Positions 25,906 through 35,398 are shown, counted from the first letter of the stretch. The stretch: DNA of 64,000 bases from Flavilitoribacter nigricans DSM 23189 = NBRC 102662 (GCF_002646595.1 NZ_PDUD01000052.1:21204-85203), one strand, 5' to 3'. Numbers and translations: made by a program. The notes: a model not told the origin generated them from the letters alone.

Positions 25906-26586
25906 TTAACCTCCGGCGTAAATGTAACCACAACCGTATTTCTGGGCCCGTCCAAGTGCCCAGACCCCGGAAGGTACCAGTTGGACTCCCGGTAACAGGC
26001 CGGCAACCCATTCTTGTTTTACTTTTTCCGGATCCATGTTCATAGCCTGGGCTACCGCGCCGCTGAATACCGTCATGGCCAGATCACAAACGCAGAACAT
26101 AGCTCCGCGATTCTGCAGTTTTTTGATGCCTTCAATGAAGGGCAGCGGGAAGTCGCCGTCTTTCGGCTGGTAGTAAGGATTGCGGACGGCGGGTGCTTCG
26201 GTGGTGTTGTCATTAATTTTGAATACCTCTCCGAAATTGTATTTAGCCCACAGTTCGTCTTTCATGGCGAAAGGGATGCCGTTGTGGCGCAGTACACAAA
26301 CCCCGGTCATATCGTCATCGTCCGCACCGGTCTGATTATTGGTGTAATAAAACGCCCAGGTCCAGATGATCGGGAAAGCATTGTGGGGCTCAGGACCATC
26401 GTAAACTACCCGGTGCTTGCCTTTGATCCCTTTTTTGAGCCAGGAATCCGCATCGGGTACCAGCGTAGTGTTGATGGGGGTTGCAGCTTGCAGGATTTGG
26501 GGCATAATACCAAGGCTGGATACGGCAGTTCCGGTGGCCAGCGATCCCAGGAATCTTCTCCTGGAGTTATTGTCATGTTTCATCAC
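25906..26586 (-). CDS. Tat-exported DsrE/DsrF-like protein
   Basis: A 226-residue protein with a Tat leader (SRRRFLGSLATGTAVSSLGI). The C-terminal half shows the DsrE-like pattern: a strand ending in a conserved Cys region (GAMFCVCDLAM), then LLPGVQLVPSGVWALGRAQKYGCGYIYAG, which matches the usual end of DsrE-family proteins. DsrE folds handle sulfane sulfur or act as small redox proteins. Exported Bacteroidota members are uncharacterised. It is on the same strand and 473 bases upstream of the tauE-tsdA pair, so a sulfur role is likely though not proven. The start is at MMKHDNNSRRR; the second Met is an equally good start. Confidence 0.75.
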   Translation of the reverse strand: MMKHDNNSRRRFLGSLATGTAVSSLGIMPQILQAATPINTTLVPDADSWLKKGIKGKHRVVYDGPEPHNAFPIIWTWAFYYTNNQTGADDDDMTGVCVLRHNGIPFAMKDELWAKYNFGEVFKINDNTTEAPAVRNPYYQPKDGDFPLPFIEGIKKLQNRGAMFCVCDLAMTVFSGAVAQAMNMDPEKVKQEWVAGLLPGVQLVPSGVWALGRAQKYGCGYIYAGG

Positions 26587-26887
26587 GATTGGGTTTTAGT
26601 AAAAAATTTATAAGCCCAAGTTGTGATGAAATCGCTTTGATTGAAAGGGAGGTTTAGTGTTCGAGCAGTTTAGGTGAGCGTTTTGCCGGTATTTTTGAGC
26701 CAATACTACCGATCGGGGTCTTTTTTTGAGCAATTTAGCCGAAAATCACCCAAAATGGCCGGCCGGCGGGTGCCAGCACCTGATCCGAATGAGCTGCCTA
26801 AATTTCGTCCTTCCGGGAATTTTAACCCCAGATTGGCCGGATCCGATCCGGTTTTCCACCGATCCGTCCCGCCGGATGCCCAGTAAT
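26587..26887. other. Intergenic region with dispersed-repeat sequence
   Basis: No gene. It lies between two minus-strand genes. It contains the second copy of the 44-bp dispersed repeat and, before it, two loosely similar words (GAGCAGTTTAG near 26662, GAGCAATTTAG near 26727). Confidence 0.5.
26792..26835. repeat. 44-bp dispersed repeat, copy 2
   Basis: It matches 15909-15952 at 37 of 44 positions. The hairpin stem of copy 1 is partly lost here (TCCTTCCGGGA), which suggests decay. Confidence 0.65.
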
Positions 26888-29137
26888 TTAACTGTGGTTC
26901 TTTTTAAATTCCGAAGGAGAACAACCGAATAATTCCTGAAAACTGGAACTGAAATAGGTCTGACTGTTAAAGCCTACTTCGAATGCGATCTCGGTAATAT
27001 TGCCGACGTCCTGTTTGAGGAGCTCCGCGGCCCGGTGCAGGCGGTAGTTCCGGATAAAGGTAGTGAGGGATTGTCCCGTCAGGGCCTTCAACTTGCGGTG
27101 GATCTGCGATCGGCTCATGCCAATCTCCCGTTGTACTTCCTCCACACCGAACTGTTCATTATCTATATTGGCTTCAACCACGGCCCGCAGCGATTCCAGG
27201 AATTTGTTGGGTACGGTGGGGACCGGTACCGCATCGGCCTGTAAACTGAAATCCTGTTGGTATTTCTGCTGTAGCTTTTTGCGGAGATCGATCAGATTCC
27301 GGATCCGGACAGTCAGTTCTTTTTCATCAAAAGGTTTGATCAGGTAATCGTCCGCTCCCTGCCCCAGTCCTTCCAGTTTATTTTCCCGGGCCGCTTTGGC
27401 GGTCAGCAGGATTACCGGAATATGGTTGGTGCGGTCATCCGTTTTGAGTTGTTTGCACAATTCGTAACCGTCCATCCGCGGCATCATTACGTCACTGACG
27501 ATCAGATCGGGGATCGCCGCGCCGGCTTTTTCAAAACCATCGAGGCCATCCACCGCTTCGATCACCTGAAATTCGGGTTCCAGTATACCTTTTATAAAGG
27601 AGCGCAGATCGGAATTATCTTCTACGATCAGGATCTCCAGCCGCCCGGTATCCGGGGCATCGTTCTCGCCCTCATCCAATAAGGTGTTGGCAATGGGAGC
27701 TCCGGCCCCGGGTATCAGTTCCGGCAGTTCCTCCTCCGAATCGGCCATCGGAGTCCGGACGATCTCTTCCTCGCCCAGGTAATCGTCACCCACCGGCAGA
27801 CTGATTGAAAAACAGGTTTTCTGCATTTTACTGCTCACACTCACCTGTCCGTGGTGCATTTCCACCAATTCCTTGACCAGGGCCAGTCCGATGCCCGTAC
27901 CCTCGTACTCGCGATTGCTCGCACCGTCCACCTGGTAAAAGCGGTCGAATACCTTCGGCAGCTTCTCCGCCGGGATCTCCGTGCCCGTATTGATGACCCG
28001 CACCACGACCACTTCCCGATCCTGGTCGGTATCGCGGAGTTGTTCCAGTTCCACGGCCACCCGTTCACCCGCACGGGTGAATTTGATGGCGTTGGACAGG
28101 AGGTTGTTCAGCACCTTATGCATTTTGGAATGGTCAAAGTAGATCTCGATGGGCGGAATATCCACCGGTTCTTCCAGATGCCGCCCGTTGAAGGTCAGGC
28201 TGAGGCCTTTATCCAGGGCCATGGATTCGAACTGCGCCGTGGCGTTTTTCACGAATAGCACAATGTCGTCCGGCACGGCCTGCAATTTGGCCTCACCGGA
28301 TTCCAGCTTGGACAGGTCCAGCAACTGATTGATGAGTTGCAGCAAACGCCGGGCGTTGCGCAGCATGGTATCGCTATCGCGCAGATCCGGCGGGCGCTCC
28401 GGGTGGGCTACCTGCTTTTTCACCAGCCCCAGGATAAGAGTCAACGGAGTCCGGAACTCGTGTGATATATTGGCAAAGAAACGGGATTTGATCTCATCCA
28501 TCTCCCGGAGCTGGATCGACTGCTCGTGCAGGACCTCGTTCTTTTTCTCGATGTCTTCGTTCAGTTTGGTGATCGTGCTGACGAAGTAATACAGGATACC
28601 AAAAACGATGCAGGAGACCCCGATGATATTCATCAGGAAGAGACCGTTGACGAAACTTTCCGAAAGATCCCAGTTGACGTATTCCGGAATCAGGTCATTG
28701 ATCAGGTAGGCGATCACACACAATGCCAGATAAGCTCCGAACCAATATACCGAGCGCTTGATACTGTCGAAGAACATGGCTCCCGCCGGTGCGATAATGG
28801 CCCAGTAAATGACGGCACTGCTGGGCACAAAACCACCCAGGCTCACCTGCAGGGCAAACGGTAGGATAAGGATGAGCACCAACTGGCTATTCCGAAAGAA
28901 AACGTATTGCTTGCTAAAGCCGAAGCTGATGATATTGATGATGGACAGCACACCGTAGGTAAAAGGAATGGCTCCGGGAATGAGCAGTCCGTTGGAAAAA
29001 TACAAAACGCCCCAGATCAGTCCGGCCAGCGCAAAAGGTCCCGATACCACCAGTAAACTGGATTTTTTCAGTTTTTCGTCCTGGGGATCATCCGGGTGAT
29101 GCCCCCATTCGACAAATTTCTTAGCGGAAAAGCTCAC
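26888..29137 (-). CDS. Hybrid histidine kinase / response regulator / AraC protein
   Basis: A 749-residue one-polypeptide signalling system starting at GTG 29137. Residues about 28-187 contain about six membrane helices, followed by a short coiled coil. The HisKA dimerisation domain carries His226 (FFANISHEFRTPLT). The HATPase domain shows NLLSNAIKFT, GTGIGLALVKELVEMHHG. A receiver domain follows with its phospho-acceptor Asp549 in VSDVMMPRMDGYE and KPFDEKEL. The C-terminal 100 residues are an AraC HTH (VQREIGMSRSQIHRKLKAL; ITEIAFEVGFNSQTYFSSSF). Membrane tethering of the DNA-binding domain is unusual but standard for this Bacteroidota class. There is no large periplasmic sensor, so the signal is probably membrane-borne or intracellular. 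Target genes unknown. Confidence 0.9.
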   Translation of the reverse strand: MSFSAKKFVEWGHHPDDPQDEKLKKSSLLVVSGPFALAGLIWGVLYFSNGLLIPGAIPFTYGVLSIINIISFGFSKQYVFFRNSQLVLILILPFALQVSLGGFVPSSAVIYWAIIAPAGAMFFDSIKRSVYWFGAYLALCVIAYLINDLIPEYVNWDLSESFVNGLFLMNIIGVSCIVFGILYYFVSTITKLNEDIEKKNEVLHEQSIQLREMDEIKSRFFANISHEFRTPLTLILGLVKKQVAHPERPPDLRDSDTMLRNARRLLQLINQLLDLSKLESGEAKLQAVPDDIVLFVKNATAQFESMALDKGLSLTFNGRHLEEPVDIPPIEIYFDHSKMHKVLNNLLSNAIKFTRAGERVAVELEQLRDTDQDREVVVVRVINTGTEIPAEKLPKVFDRFYQVDGASNREYEGTGIGLALVKELVEMHHGQVSVSSKMQKTCFSISLPVGDDYLGEEEIVRTPMADSEEELPELIPGAGAPIANTLLDEGENDAPDTGRLEILIVEDNSDLRSFIKGILEPEFQVIEAVDGLDGFEKAGAAIPDLIVSDVMMPRMDGYELCKQLKTDDRTNHIPVILLTAKAARENKLEGLGQGADDYLIKPFDEKELTVRIRNLIDLRKKLQQKYQQDFSLQADAVPVPTVPNKFLESLRAVVEANIDNEQFGVEEVQREIGMSRSQIHRKLKALTGQSLTTFIRNYRLHRAAELLKQDVGNITEIAFEVGFNSQTYFSSSFQELFGCSPSEFKKNHS

Positions 29138-29330
29138 GGAAACAGGGTTTTGGCTTTAAAAATAGGTAAAAAACAACTCAAACTACAAAACACTGAATAT
29201 CAAATAATTGCGATTACAAAATCCAGTCGACGCAACAATAGTTAATCAAAATGCAACCATATTTAAGGCCCCTGCAACCAAGTTTAACGCATTCGGAACG
29301 ATGCTTAATACCTCCCATAGCCCGGCCCCA

Positions 29331-29338
29331 TAACTTTG
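29331..29338 (+). promoter_or_regulatory. -7 box for the DUF4395 gene
   Basis: TAACTTTG is a perfect TAnnTTTG match, 44 bases before the ATG at 29383. No clear -33 TTG. Confidence 0.45.
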
Positions 29339-29382
29339 CATTGTGATTTGAAAATAACTAAAACTTCAACCTAAAGATCATT

Positions 29383-29883
29383 ATGAAAACCAATATTTTA
29401 TCAAAGACCAGAATTAATCGCTTGCGGGCTCAGGGATATACTACGGAAAGTGACCGGGAACTGAGTGAACTGGCTGTCGGCATCCGTTTCGCCTACCAGT
29501 TGTGCACCCTGATCATCATCACGGGGATCTACACCCAAAGTCTGTACCTGTTTTCCGGATTGCTGGGGATCGCCATGCTCGGCGCTATCCTGCCCAATCA
29601 CCCCTTCGATTATATCTACAATTACACCCTGAGCCGATGGCTGAACAAGCCGGCTCTGCCTCCGAGAGCTACCCAGTTGCGCTTCGCCTGCAGCTTCGCC
29701 AGTATCTGGCTGGGCTATGTGGTGTACTTTCTGGCAACCGGCTCGGTGACGACCGCCATGATCCTGGCCGGCATCCTGGCCGTAGTGGCCACGCTGCCCA
29801 GCACCATCGACTGGTGTATGCCTTCCGTCATCTTCAATGCCATTTATAAAATAACCAACGGCCGGACCAAGGCCGAATTTTAA
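29383..29883 (+). CDS. DUF4395-family membrane protein
   Basis: A 166-residue protein with about four membrane segments. The conserved motif PNHPFDYIYNYTLSRWL is recognisable from DUF4395 proteins. The N-terminal 35 residues are charged and cytoplasmic. Function unknown. It is followed after 27 bases by a methyltransferase gene and probably co-transcribed. The pairing of DUF4395 with thiol or methyl chemistry proteins is seen elsewhere in Bacteroidota, but the sequence does not show the reason. Confidence 0.78.
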   Translation: MKTNILSKTRINRLRAQGYTTESDRELSELAVGIRFAYQLCTLIIITGIYTQSLYLFSGLLGIAMLGAILPNHPFDYIYNYTLSRWLNKPALPPRATQLRFACSFASIWLGYVVYFLATGSVTTAMILAGILAVVATLPSTIDWCMPSVIFNAIYKITNGRTKAEF

Positions 29884-29910
29884 TCTTAAACCCTCAAAAC
29901 TTTACCCAAC

Positions 29911-30699
29911 ATGCAAACTTTAGCAGCACCTGTTAGATCACAAATCAACCACCAGGAATTAGAACAACGCGTCAAGCGTATGTACCGGGCCGTGGCCCTT
30001 AACCCCGCCGAAAGGTACCATTTTGAAATGGGCCGGAATCTGGCGGAAAGACTGGGTTACCCCGCCGGCGCGCTCGACCGGGTTCCCGCCGCAGCGATCG
30101 ATTCCTTTGCCGGCGTCGGCTATTACTTTGATCTGGCCCGACTGAAAAAAGGAGAAGCTGTCGTTGATCTGGGAAGTGGTTCCGGTATGGATGCCTTCTT
30201 CGCCGCCAATGCGGTCGGTCCACAGGGCGAAGTGATCGGTCTGGATATGACGCCCGAACAACTCCATAAATCGCGGGACCTGCAACACCAATACCGCTTC
30301 AGCAATATCCATTTCCTGGAGAGCTACATTGAAGAGCCCTGCATTGTATCCAACTGCATCGACGCGGTGATCAGCAATGGCGTCATCAACCTCTCCAGTC
30401 GGAAGGAGCAGGTCTTTCGGGAGGCCGCCAGGATCCTGAAGCCGGGCGGGCGGCTCGTGCTCTCCGATATCGTGACCACCAAACCACTGCCGGAAAAGAT
30501 CAGTTGTAATGTTTCACTCTGGGCGGCCTGTATCGGCGGAGCTATCCCCGAAACCCGCTACCTGGATCTGATCGAAGCCGCCGGAATGCGGGTCCGCATC
30601 GTTCGGGAAAATCCCTATGCTTTTCTGTCGAAAGGAGCTCAGGGCGCCAGTCGCGATTACGGCATCAAGAGCCTGTCTATCCTGGCTGTCAAAGAATAA
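29911..30699 (+). CDS. Class I SAM methyltransferase, ArsM-like
   Basis: A 262-residue protein. The SAM motif I is VVDLGSGSGMDAF, with the acidic ribose ligand region IGLDMT. Post-motifs are AVISNGVINL and ILKPGGRLVLSDIV. The pattern SNGVINLSSRKEQVFREAARIL and the later LWAACIGGAIPE are those of arsenite methyltransferases (ArsM). One catalytic cysteine position (SNCVINL in ArsM) is Gly here, while Cys in LWAACIGGA is kept and other Cys occur nearby (EEPCIVSNCID). It is therefore an ArsM-like enzyme with altered thiol set and perhaps another acceptor. It follows the DUF4395 gene and is likely in the same operon. Confidence 0.8.
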   Translation: MQTLAAPVRSQINHQELEQRVKRMYRAVALNPAERYHFEMGRNLAERLGYPAGALDRVPAAAIDSFAGVGYYFDLARLKKGEAVVDLGSGSGMDAFFAANAVGPQGEVIGLDMTPEQLHKSRDLQHQYRFSNIHFLESYIEEPCIVSNCIDAVISNGVINLSSRKEQVFREAARILKPGGRLVLSDIVTTKPLPEKISCNVSLWAACIGGAIPETRYLDLIEAAGMRVRIVRENPYAFLSKGAQGASRDYGIKSLSILAVKE

Positions 30700-30700
30700 T

Positions 30701-30724
30701 TGAGCCGTCTGGATGACCGGCTCA
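30701..30724 (+). terminator. Hairpin after the methyltransferase gene
   Basis: TGAGCCG (30701-30707) pairs with CGGCTCA (30718-30724) directly after the stop codon. No T-tract. Confidence 0.4.
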
Positions 30725-30926
30725 CCGCAAACCAGTGAACGGAGAAAAGGTAAGTGCCCCGGTGCCTGCCTTTTTGCCGTTCGGGCCGAAAACGCAAAGT
30801 ACAACGGCTGATGAGGAGTGTTTCGGGGAAATTCTGTTAAAGTTGGGACAAAGCGCCCGATCAAATGCGCCCGAAAGCACGGTTTTGCGGGCTTCTTTGT
30901 AAATTCAGGCAAAAATTAGCCTGGTT

Positions 30927-31286
30927 ATGAATAAGAAGTTGCTTTTTCTGATCCCGATCGTGGCCCTGATCCTGGGACTAATGATCCACAGCGATATCTA
31001 CTATTCCGATCTGAAAGCGCGTTATCCGATCCTGACGGAGAACGATCAGATCGAAGGGACCGTTACCGATATTTTTTCCCACCATAAATATGCTTTCATC
31101 GAACTCGACGGCAAAACCAACCTTATGGTACCGCCTTCTTTCCTGAAGCAATCCGATCCGGAGTACTTGCACAAGACCATTGCCGTCGGCGATCGTTTTC
31201 GCCACGAAAGTAATAGCAATGAGGTATCCTTGTTGCGGGATAACGATCAAATGAGTTTTGTGGTGAAGGGTTTTGAGATCCGGTAA
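30927..31286 (+). CDS. Small membrane-anchored protein of unknown function
   Basis: A 119-residue protein with one N-terminal hydrophobic helix (residues 4-21), then a soluble domain with alternating strands (QIEGTVTDIFSHHKYAFIEL; GKTNLMVPPSFL) that could be a small OB- or SH3-like barrel. No family recognised. It lies alone between the methyltransferase and the S41 peptidase, both on the same strand, with gaps of over 190 bases. Confidence 0.6.
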   Translation: MNKKLLFLIPIVALILGLMIHSDIYYSDLKARYPILTENDQIEGTVTDIFSHHKYAFIELDGKTNLMVPPSFLKQSDPEYLHKTIAVGDRFRHESNSNEVSLLRDNDQMSFVVKGFEIR

Positions 31287-31481
31287 ACCACATTCAATTC
31301 AATTTCCGTAGTCTTTTTCCAATAACAGTCATGCATTCCGGCTGGATAATATCTGCCGTTTTGCGAATTCGTGCGTATCGTCCATCTTGAGGAAACGTTC
31401 AGCTGTTTCGATCCGGCTAGGGGGATACAGTCCGTCCGGTCAGTTCTCTGCCCGGCGGTCATCAATCGACAAATGATCACT

Positions 31482-32492
31482 ATGAAAAAAATACTATTCG
31501 GATTACTCGTATTGTTTGCCCCTTGCGCCTACGGACAAGATCCGGTTGGTGTTCAAAGTACCCTGAAGAGCGTGGTCGAACACGCCGAAGTAGCTTCCCT
31601 CTACCGCAACCGGGTCGATTGGGATACGCTAAAACTGAATATTCACGATTTGACCAAACACGCCGAATACATAGCGGATCTGAAACCGGCCCTGAACTAT
31701 TTACTCCGGTCGCTGGGAGATGAGCACGGACGCATGTTCTACCAAAACCAGCTATTTGCGAGCTATTACAGCGGCGAACTGAAAGCACACCAGCAGTCCT
31801 TCCAGCCGGACATTTACAATGATATTCAAATGGGCAATGTCTATAAATTCCACGCCGAAACTTTAGAAAATAATATCGGATATGTAAGGATCGTTGGACT
31901 GCCTACCGGGGATAACCAAAAAATGGCAGGAGCAATCCAGGATAAAGTGTGTGCCCTGATCGAAGCGGGGGCCGAAAACTGGATCATTGATCTCAGATAC
32001 AACGGAGGCGGCAATATGCACCCGATGGCCGAGGGTCTGGCCCTGATCATTGGGAACGGCGCCGTGGGCGGCACCCGGGGCCTCACCGAAGCGGAAAGCT
32101 CCAGCTGGCGCGTGGAGAACGATCACTTTTACTACGATGGCTACTCCATCGAACTGGAAGACCACTGCCAGCTGCCCAACAAACCGAAAATTGCCGTTTT
32201 GACAAGTTTGTACACCGCGAGTTCGGGCGAGGCACTGGCGGTCATTTTCAAGGGGAAGGAAAAGACCCGGTTTTTTGGGCAAAAAACGCTGGGGATGGTT
32301 ACGGCTACGGACTGGACGGTGATTGATGATGCCATCGGCTTGACCATTTCCGTAAGCTATTATGAAGATAGGAACGGCAACGTTTACGACGAGTTTGTCG
32401 ACGTAGATGTAGCAATGCCGTTTGCCCGGGAACCGCTATCGGACCAGGACGAATGTGTCCGGGAAGCGATTGAATGGCTGAATCGGGAATAA
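31482..32492 (+). CDS. S41-family (tail-specific-protease-like) exported peptidase
   Basis: 336 residues from ATG 31482. This start gives a good signal peptide (KKILFGLLVLFAPCAYGQ); a longer frame to 31371 adds a non-typical leader. The S41 core is visible: GYVRIVGLP, NWIIDLRYNGGGNMHPMAEGL, then the catalytic serine in YTASSGEALAVIF and the downstream KTLGMVTATDW loop. There is no PDZ domain between, so this is the short, periplasmic branch rather than a classic CtpA. Substrate unknown. Not in an obvious operon. Confidence 0.82.
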   Translation: MKKILFGLLVLFAPCAYGQDPVGVQSTLKSVVEHAEVASLYRNRVDWDTLKLNIHDLTKHAEYIADLKPALNYLLRSLGDEHGRMFYQNQLFASYYSGELKAHQQSFQPDIYNDIQMGNVYKFHAETLENNIGYVRIVGLPTGDNQKMAGAIQDKVCALIEAGAENWIIDLRYNGGGNMHPMAEGLALIIGNGAVGGTRGLTEAESSSWRVENDHFYYDGYSIELEDHCQLPNKPKIAVLTSLYTASSGEALAVIFKGKEKTRFFGQKTLGMVTATDWTVIDDAIGLTISVSYYEDRNGNVYDEFVDVDVAMPFAREPLSDQDECVREAIEWLNRE

Positions 32493-32617
32493 GGTCGGAT
32501 TGATGCGCTTATTACCCGAGCTCACCGGGAATGACCACCAACCCAGATCATGCGAGATTAAGATCACCCGGACGGTCCACTCGCCCGGGCGATCGGTAGC
32601 CACAAGAAAACCGCTAT

Positions 32618-33784
32618 CTAGCGCGGAGGTTCAAGCACCAAAATATCGATTACCCGTTGCTCTTTTTTGACGGCCATTCCCATTCCGGCCAGCGCTTCAA
32701 AGAAGGATTTCGAATTTTCCGGCTGAAAAGAAAAATCGAAACGAAACAAGGCATCCGATCCCGTTTCGTCGACCACCGGCATACCGGCTATCCCATGAGA
32801 TTCCAGATAGTCGGCAAATTTAGCCGGGGTAGCACCGGCGCAGGTGAAATGATCACCGCCGGAGGTACTGTACGCCTCGGCTTCAGCCGTTGGCAGAGTG
32901 ATCCCATCCGGGAGCGCGGACAGTACCCAGACTTCCGTTTCCCGGGCCTGCCAGGCGGCCGTCCAGCCAAAATAAGCCTGGAGAGAATCCTGGAGAATTG
33001 CTTCCAGCTGATCCCGCTCCGAATCCCGCACCAGGATATCAACACAATACGTCTCCGGATTTTCCTCTTCCAGGTAATCCATGCGGTAAACACTGATGTC
33101 AAAAGCATCCCGGTACAACATCGGCACCTGGAAATTGACGAAACTTCGACGCCGATCCTTGAAAGGCCCCTTGCGGTAGCTGCGCGAATGCGTCGGAGCT
33201 TCCGGGCGGGCGGGCTGGATCTGAAAAGCGCTAAGCGCCAGGGTATCCAGACCAAAAATGTCCGTGTTCATATCCCAGGGACGGTCTTCTTTCAGCGGCA
33301 ACGTAGTCATATTCCCGCGGAGCAAACCGGAAATAAACGCTTCGGTCAGCGCTCCCGGCCGGGTGATGGCGGCCACCTCCTGCTCGGGTGAAAGTACCAC
33401 CGTGTGGGGAATGACCCGGTGCGGAAAGTATTCCCGCAGCCGATCGTTTTCTTCTACGTAATGGAAAGGGAAATCGGTATTTTTCATAAAGGAGGCGATC
33501 CGGGCCGGGCGCTCGTCCGAGACGGCAAGGACGACCAGCTTGTCGCCAAATTGTTCTTCCAGTTCTTTCAGGTGCTGCATACTCTGAATACAGGGACTGC
33601 ACCAGGTGGCCCAGAATTCAAGGACTACTACTTGTCCACGAAGGTCCGTCAGCAAAAGGGGTGCCTCCTCCCCTACCGGGTTGAGGGTCAGTTCGGGCAT
33701 TTTATCTCCTACGACCAGAGGGTTGGTAGCCGAAACGGATAGCGACAGGGAAAAGGCGATACTTAAGGTCAGTAATAACTTCAT
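32618..33784 (-). CDS. Exported TlpA-like thioredoxin with C-terminal DUF3738-like domain
   Basis: A 388-residue protein with a signal peptide (LLTLSIAFSLSLSVSA). Residues about 22-160 are a TlpA/ResA-type thioredoxin fold with the active site ATWCSPCIQSMQHL (Cys61 and Cys64) and the cis-proline region HRVIPHTVVL. The C-terminal 150 residues end in KKEQRVIDILVLEPP, as in DUF3738/'soil-associated' domains, which occur in Acidobacteriota and Bacteroidota redoxins. Likely a periplasmic disulfide reductase of unknown client. Convergent with the S41 gene. Confidence 0.82.
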   Translation of the reverse strand: MKLLLTLSIAFSLSLSVSATNPLVVGDKMPELTLNPVGEEAPLLLTDLRGQVVVLEFWATWCSPCIQSMQHLKELEEQFGDKLVVLAVSDERPARIASFMKNTDFPFHYVEENDRLREYFPHRVIPHTVVLSPEQEVAAITRPGALTEAFISGLLRGNMTTLPLKEDRPWDMNTDIFGLDTLALSAFQIQPARPEAPTHSRSYRKGPFKDRRRSFVNFQVPMLYRDAFDISVYRMDYLEEENPETYCVDILVRDSERDQLEAILQDSLQAYFGWTAAWQARETEVWVLSALPDGITLPTAEAEAYSTSGGDHFTCAGATPAKFADYLESHGIAGMPVVDETGSDALFRFDFSFQPENSKSFFEALAGMGMAVKKEQRVIDILVLEPPR

Positions 33785-33906
33785 AGTTCTGCTTTTTTGG
33801 GCAATCTAGAGGCATTCGCACGGACTTTTGCCTAATCCACTCCTAAGAAGTGTAAATGTTTGTTAACAGCCTTCGACGCTGGAAAGAAAGGACCTATTTT
33901 AGCCGC

Positions 33907-35388
33907 ATGACGAAGCGAATCTCCATACTGCTGGGTATCATGCTGTTTTGTCTGCTGGCGCTCCTGTTCATGCAGGGCTATCTGGCCTACCAGGAATTTC
34001 AGCGGCAACAGGCCGACTTTAAAGCATTGGTAAATGAGCTATTTGCCCAGTCCGTCCAGGCGGAAAAATCCGCGCGGGTCGACCGGCTGGTCCACCTCTT
34101 TATGGAAGACCTCGATGATCCCGGAGTGGTCATTATCCAGGCCCATCGCCACCCGGAAGATGAACTGATGGTTTTCGATTTTATGGACCCCGACACGCGG
34201 GATCTGGGCACCTCCATCTCCTTCCGCCAAACCATTGAACTCGTCGATACCCTGACCCCGGAAACCCCTATCTGGTTTTTGGAACAGATGGAAAAGCAGG
34301 CCCGTAAAGACTTCAACGCCGAGAGTATCGTCTTCTGGACGGATCGTCTGGGAGAGCGCATCAAACGCAACATGACGGAGCTACCGGTAGATACGGCCAC
34401 CCTCCACAACAGCTTTCGGAGCAAACTGGACAGCCTGGACATTCACAGTGATTTTACCATCCGGATCGATTCAAGCTTTGCGTCCGCTGCGGATGAGGCC
34501 ATGGAAGCCACCGTGCGTTCCAGAGCGCATCCGCTCTTCGCTGATACCTGGATCGAGGAAAAACTGGCCATGGCGGTAATAGACAATCCCAGCTACGCTA
34601 TTTTCCGGCGTTCCATTTTTACCATCGCCGGATCGGCCGCCGTGATCCTGTTGACACTGCTGAGCTTTTATCTGCTGTTCTCTACCATTCTTTATCAGAA
34701 AAAGCTCTCGGAAATGAAGGACAATTTTATCGACAATATCACCCACGAACTACAAACACCGATCTCCGCGCTGCGGCTGGCCGTAGACAGTCTCCGGCGC
34801 TTTGAGGTAAAGGACCGGCCGGAGAAATTTGCGAGCTACCTCCAAATCTCCGGCACGGAACTGAACCGGCTATCGGAACTGGTGGAGAGTATCCTCCTGC
34901 ACAGTACCGGCCGGGAGTCTGGTGAAATCGAGAAAGAATCGATGGACCTGATGGAACTCCTGCGGGCCGCCACCGATCGCTATCGGCAAAAGGCGGAAAA
35001 GCGGGTTTCGGTAACCCTACCCGACCGGGAGGAATTCCCAGTGGTCTCCTCCCGTTTTCACCTGACGACCATTATCGATAATTTACTCCAGAATGCGATC
35101 CGCTATTCGGATCAGGAAGGCGTGCACATCGATGTGCGTCTGGAGCACAGCGGACCGGGTTTTGTCCTGGAAATAGCCGACAACGGCTGGGGTATCGCGC
35201 CGGAAGACCGCCGGCATATCTTCGAAAAATTTTATCGCTCTTCGGATCAGGATCGCAATTATACGGTAAAAGGCACGGGGATCGGCCTCTACCACGTTCA
35301 GCAATGTGTAGCAACCCTCGGAGGGAAGATCCAGGTGCACAGCAACCACCCCCGGGGAACCATTATGAAAGTGATCATCGAGAAGTAA
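33907..35388 (+). CDS. Membrane sensor histidine kinase
   Basis: About 493 residues from ATG 33907; a start at 33856 is also open but gives a poorer leader. Two membrane helices (about residues 5-26 and 232-258 of this form) bracket a periplasmic sensor of about 200 residues. The HisKA box is DNITHELQTPISALRLAV and the ATPase domain shows NLLQNAIRYS, DNGWGI and GTGIGLYHVQQCV. A standard EnvZ-like class kinase. Its stop lies 10 bases before the response regulator gene, so the two form an operon. The stimulus is not known. Confidence 0.88.
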   Translation: MTKRISILLGIMLFCLLALLFMQGYLAYQEFQRQQADFKALVNELFAQSVQAEKSARVDRLVHLFMEDLDDPGVVIIQAHRHPEDELMVFDFMDPDTRDLGTSISFRQTIELVDTLTPETPIWFLEQMEKQARKDFNAESIVFWTDRLGERIKRNMTELPVDTATLHNSFRSKLDSLDIHSDFTIRIDSSFASAADEAMEATVRSRAHPLFADTWIEEKLAMAVIDNPSYAIFRRSIFTIAGSAAVILLTLLSFYLLFSTILYQKKLSEMKDNFIDNITHELQTPISALRLAVDSLRRFEVKDRPEKFASYLQISGTELNRLSELVESILLHSTGRESGEIEKESMDLMELLRAATDRYRQKAEKRVSVTLPDREEFPVVSSRFHLTTIIDNLLQNAIRYSDQEGVHIDVRLEHSGPGFVLEIADNGWGIAPEDRRHIFEKFYRSSDQDRNYTVKGTGIGLYHVQQCVATLGGKIQVHSNHPRGTIMKVIIEK

Positions 35389-35398
35389 ACCCAATGTC

